A stretch of 7,406 nucleotides of DNA from an archaeon (GTDB lineage Archaea; Hydrothermarchaeota; Hydrothermarchaeia; JALTZZ01; JALUTC01). How positions within the stretch are numbered: the first letter of the stretch is position 1; the number at the start of each line of letters is the position of its first letter. The position numbers and the translations under genes are program-made. Where the stretch lies: assembly GCA_027051265.1 (NCBI GenBank), contig JALTZH010000010.1, positions 1-7,406 on the forward strand. Direction: 5' to 3'. This document shows positions 5,706 through 7,406 of this stretch, in pieces. The notes below the pieces were generated by a model. That model did not search any database. It was not told the origin of the DNA and saw only the letters and a program-made list of their open reading frames with translations.

Positions 5706-6158
5706 TTATAAATCTTTTTTAAATAGAAATGCATCTTCTCCATCAAGATAATACTTTCTGATTATTCCTTTGCATATGAAACCGTATTTTTTGTAGAGAG
5801 AAATCGCTGGAATGTTAGAGACACGGACTTCAAGATATACACTTTTACAGTTTTTTCTTTTTAACCTTTTTAAAATTTCTTCAAGTAATAAACTTCCTAT
5901 GCCTCTTCTTCTAAACTCTTTCTTTACAGCTATCGATAATATATGACCAACATCACCATATTCAACTACAGCTATAACGTATCCAACGACTCTTTTGAGA
6001 AATTCAGCAACTAAGAATGTATCGGGACTCTCTTTGTGATAATATAGTAATAGATTTTTACCATAAGGATTAGGAAAGGATTCCAGTTCTATTTCATATA
6101 CATCGTTTAAATCTTTTTCTTCAAATTCTCTAATTTTAACTTTATATATCTGAAGCAT
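5706..6158 (-). CDS. rimI: GNAT-family protein N-alpha-acetyltransferase, archaeal RimI/Ard1 type
   Basis: Archaeal RimI/Ard1 enzymes transfer acetyl from acetyl-CoA to protein N-termini. The 150 residues form one GNAT domain: VKIREFEEKDLNDVYEIE (7-24) as first strand and helix, PYGKNLLLYYHKESPDTFLVAE (31-52), the ILSIAV strand (73-78), the acetyl-CoA pyrophosphate loop RRRGIG (83-88), then LEVRVSNIPAISLYKKYGF (109-127) with the typical Glu, Asn and Tyr residues, and YYLDGEDAFLF (136-146), characteristic of the archaeal RimI/Ard1 group. The start ATG at 6158 lies inside amzA, giving a 52-base out-of-frame overlap. No later ATG, GTG or TTG precedes the conserved first strand, so this start is well supported. 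A weak Shine-Dalgarno-like GTGAG lies just upstream, within amzA. Confidence 0.92.
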   Translation of the reverse strand: MLQIYKVKIREFEEKDLNDVYEIELESFPNPYGKNLLLYYHKESPDTFLVAEFLKRVVGYVIAVVEYGDVGHILSIAVKKEFRRRGIGSLLLEEILKRLKRKNCKSVYLEVRVSNIPAISLYKKYGFICKGIIRKYYLDGEDAFLFKKDL

Positions 6159-6646
6159 TTCTCACATAAATATTTATTTTTCATATCAACTTCAAAGATA
6201 CTGTTTGAAAACTTCATTGCGCAATCGTTACTACAATGTCTTAAACCAAAACAATGTCCAAGCTCATGTAACATTTCTTTAAAAATTCTCTCCTTAAATA
6301 TTTTCAAATCCTCATTTCTTAAACGTTTTAGAGATAATATACAATAGTTACCATTTATCTCAGCTAATCCAAATATAAAATTTGTTCCTTCAACATATAT
6401 ATCATCACATATCGTTGCAATGATTTTATTTCCTTTTGTATCTATAGTTCTTCTTATATAGTTTAAGATTTCATTAGCATCGTATTGCATTCTCGTTTTA
6501 TTATACGTATTGTTTGGTAATTGAAACTTTTTTGGTATGCATTCAAAACGTATTCCTAAATATTCTGAGAGTTCTGTTAAAACATTGTCGAGAAGTCTTT
6601 CATCGATACACTCGAGTTCATTCAACTTAAGAATGAATATTTTCAT
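6107..6646 (-). CDS. amzA: Archaemetzincin, zinc metalloprotease
   Basis: The 179-residue protein is an archaemetzincin, a probably cytosolic zinc aminopeptidase-like metzincin. The hallmark is at 127-144: HELGHCFGLRHCSNDCAM, combining the catalytic HExxHxxGxxH zinc site (His127, Glu128, His131, His137) with the first half of a structural four-cysteine zinc site (Cys138, Cys142) and the Met-turn Met144. The second half, CEKC, is at 161-164. Compared with the published family pattern as I remember it (CX4C, then Met followed by 17 residues before CXXC), this protein has CX3C and 16 residues, so both spacings are one shorter. The natural substrate of archaeal members is not known. It is the first gene of a cluster with rimI, which it overlaps by 52 bases, and the AIR synthase-like gene. 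Its start is only 10 bases from the divergent AN1 gene. Confidence 0.93.
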   Translation of the reverse strand: MKIFILKLNELECIDERLLDNVLTELSEYLGIRFECIPKKFQLPNNTYNKTRMQYDANEILNYIRRTIDTKGNKIIATICDDIYVEGTNFIFGLAEINGNYCILSLKRLRNEDLKIFKERIFKEMLHELGHCFGLRHCSNDCAMKFSNSIFEVDMKNKYLCEKCFRYIKLKLENLKKKI

Positions 6647-6656
6647 AATTTTAATT

Positions 6657-6947
6657 ATGAAAACATGCCAAATCTGTGGTAAAGAAGAGACGTTACCGTT
6701 TAGATGTAAATTTTGTAACGGTATTTTTTGCTATGAACATAGATTGCCTGAGAATCATAACTGTACAGGATTATCACAAGTCAAAGAATATTTAGGAGAA
6801 AAAATAGTATACGAACCTTCGAAACTTGAGGTAAAGAGCGAAAAACATCCGAAAAAGATAGGAATAAAGATCAAATTTGAAATTTGGTATATTCTGCTAA
6901 TATTGATCTTAATCTTATCAATTTTAAGAATTTTAGGTTTTATATGA
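6657..6947 (+). CDS. AN1-type zinc-finger protein with C-terminal membrane helix
   Basis: Starting at the ATG at 6657, the product has 96 residues. Residues 4-36 form a complete AN1 zinc finger: Cys4, Cys7, Cys17, Cys20, Cys25, His28, His34 and Cys36, with the typical FCYEHRLPENHNC ending. A short conserved YLGEKI follows, then a lysine-rich linker, and residues about 74-96 (WYILLILILILSILRILGFI) form a single membrane helix at the extreme C-terminus. The finger should therefore face the cytosol, anchored by the tail. The frame is open further upstream, but that part runs antisense through amzA and lacks family similarity; AN1 proteins typically begin just before the first cysteine. No Shine-Dalgarno site is seen and the message may be leaderless. 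Eukaryotic AN1 proteins act in ubiquitin/proteasome stress responses; the archaeal role is unknown. The stop overlaps the DUF63 start as ATGA. Confidence 0.9.
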   Translation: MKTCQICGKEETLPFRCKFCNGIFCYEHRLPENHNCTGLSQVKEYLGEKIVYEPSKLEVKSEKHPKKIGIKIKFEIWYILLILILILSILRILGFI

Positions 6948-7406
6948 ACTTCAACGAATTTATAAAAGAATACTTTATTGAACCAATGTATACTGGAGAA
7001 GGTTATAATTTACCAAACACGATAGTGTATGGAATTCTGTTAGGAATTGGAGTAATAGTTTCTTATAAAATTATAAAGAATCTCAAAATAACTATAGATA
7101 GGGTCTTTTTAATAACTTTAATTCCTTATTTATTCACGGGATCAACGATACGTGCACTTACTGATGCGGAAATTCTTCCCAAGATCTTTCCATTTTTGAC
7201 GCCAGGTATATTTTTCACGATGTTTCTCATATATATGCCCATTTTAGTTTTATCCGTTAAGCTAAATATTTATCCAAGACTTGTAACAACTGCTGGTGTT
7301 ATGTTAAGTATATATCCTACGATATTGTTGATACAAAATATCAAATATTTTAATGTTATAATTTATTTTATATTTTATTTATTAATTTTATCACTTATAT
7401 TAATAC
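6944..7406 (+). CDS. DUF63 family multi-pass membrane protein, 3' end missing
   Basis: From the ATG at 6944 the frame stays open for 154 codons to the window edge. The opening FIKEYFIEPMYTGEGYNLPNTIVYGI (6-31) matches the start of archaeal DUF63 proteins, which begin with an EYFI-P-GYN-NT-Y pattern before the first helix. Hydrophobic segments lie at about 28-44, 54-66, 85-104, 113-130 and from 137 to the edge, with the polar loop STIRALTDAEILP (67-79) holding the conserved Arg and Asp of the family and TPGIFF (86-91) after it. The function of DUF63 is unknown. Its start overlaps the stop of the AN1-membrane gene as ATGA, so the two membrane proteins are probably co-translated and may work together. 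Confidence 0.85.
   Translation, partial: MNFNEFIKEYFIEPMYTGEGYNLPNTIVYGILLGIGVIVSYKIIKNLKITIDRVFLITLIPYLFTGSTIRALTDAEILPKIFPFLTPGIFFTMFLIYMPILVLSVKLNIYPRLVTTAGVMLSIYPTILLIQNIKYFNVIIYFIFYLLILSLILI

Noticed and set aside
6390-6420. Minus-strand GTGATGA, a perfect box C motif within amzA
   Set aside because: No CTGA box follows at a suitable distance and no C' or D' partner exists.
6537-6656. Upstream extension of the AN1 gene reading frame by 40 codons
   Set aside because: It lies antisense over the start of amzA and shows no family similarity; the AN1 finger begins properly at the ATG at 6657. An ATG at 6633 is possible but adds only eight hydrophobic residues.

Overview
The window is from an archaeon. 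It encodes eukaryote-type ribosomal protein S17e, an archaemetzincin, an AN1 zinc-finger protein, DUF99 and DUF63 family proteins and an archaeal-style RimI, and it carries TTTAAA/TATA-type promoter boxes and a box C/D guide sRNA. The DNA is strongly AT-rich (about one third G+C or less by eye). Genes are tightly packed, with ATGA overlaps and very short gaps. The lineage cannot be fixed from this window: DUF63 and the S17e-dapA pair recall Euryarchaeota, while the DUF99 variant resembles a form I associate with Crenarchaeota.

Layout. (1) 1-825, minus: the first 275 residues of a membrane-anchored protein with two LEA-type-2 (LEA14-like) domains, running off the left edge. (2) 921-2964, minus: a DUF99 protein followed 7 bases later by argH (argininosuccinate lyase). 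(3) 2965-3016: a 52-base divergent promoter region. (4) 3017-4693, plus: rps17e, dapA (4-hydroxy-tetrahydrodipicolinate synthase family) and a small uncharacterised protein with a PD-(D/E)XK-nuclease-like motif, the last two overlapping by ATGA. (5) 4664-4712, plus: a box C/D sRNA with perfect C, D', C' and D boxes and two 12-base guides. It overlaps the last codons of the nuclease-like gene and runs into the short convergent intergenic gap. (6) 4729-6646, minus: a three-gene cluster of amzA (archaemetzincin), rimI (GNAT N-acetyltransferase, overlapping amzA by 52 bases) and an AIR-synthase/HypE-like ATP-binding protein. (7) 6657-7406, plus: an AN1 zinc-finger protein with a C-terminal membrane helix, overlapping by ATGA a DUF63 multi-pass membrane protein that runs off the right edge.

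The window mixes amino-acid biosynthesis (argH, dapA) with translation and RNA modification (S17e, C/D sRNA), protein modification or turnover (RimI, archaemetzincin) and membrane proteins of unknown role (LEA_2, AN1-TM, DUF63). No mobile elements, CRISPR arrays, tRNAs or rRNAs are visible. The strongest unexpected signal is the C/D sRNA embedded in a coding 3' end. Next come the unnamed nuclease-like protein and the residue changes at family-conserved metal or acidic positions in the DUF99 protein and the archaemetzincin. No stretch over 300 bases lacks a gene; the longest gap is 826-920.
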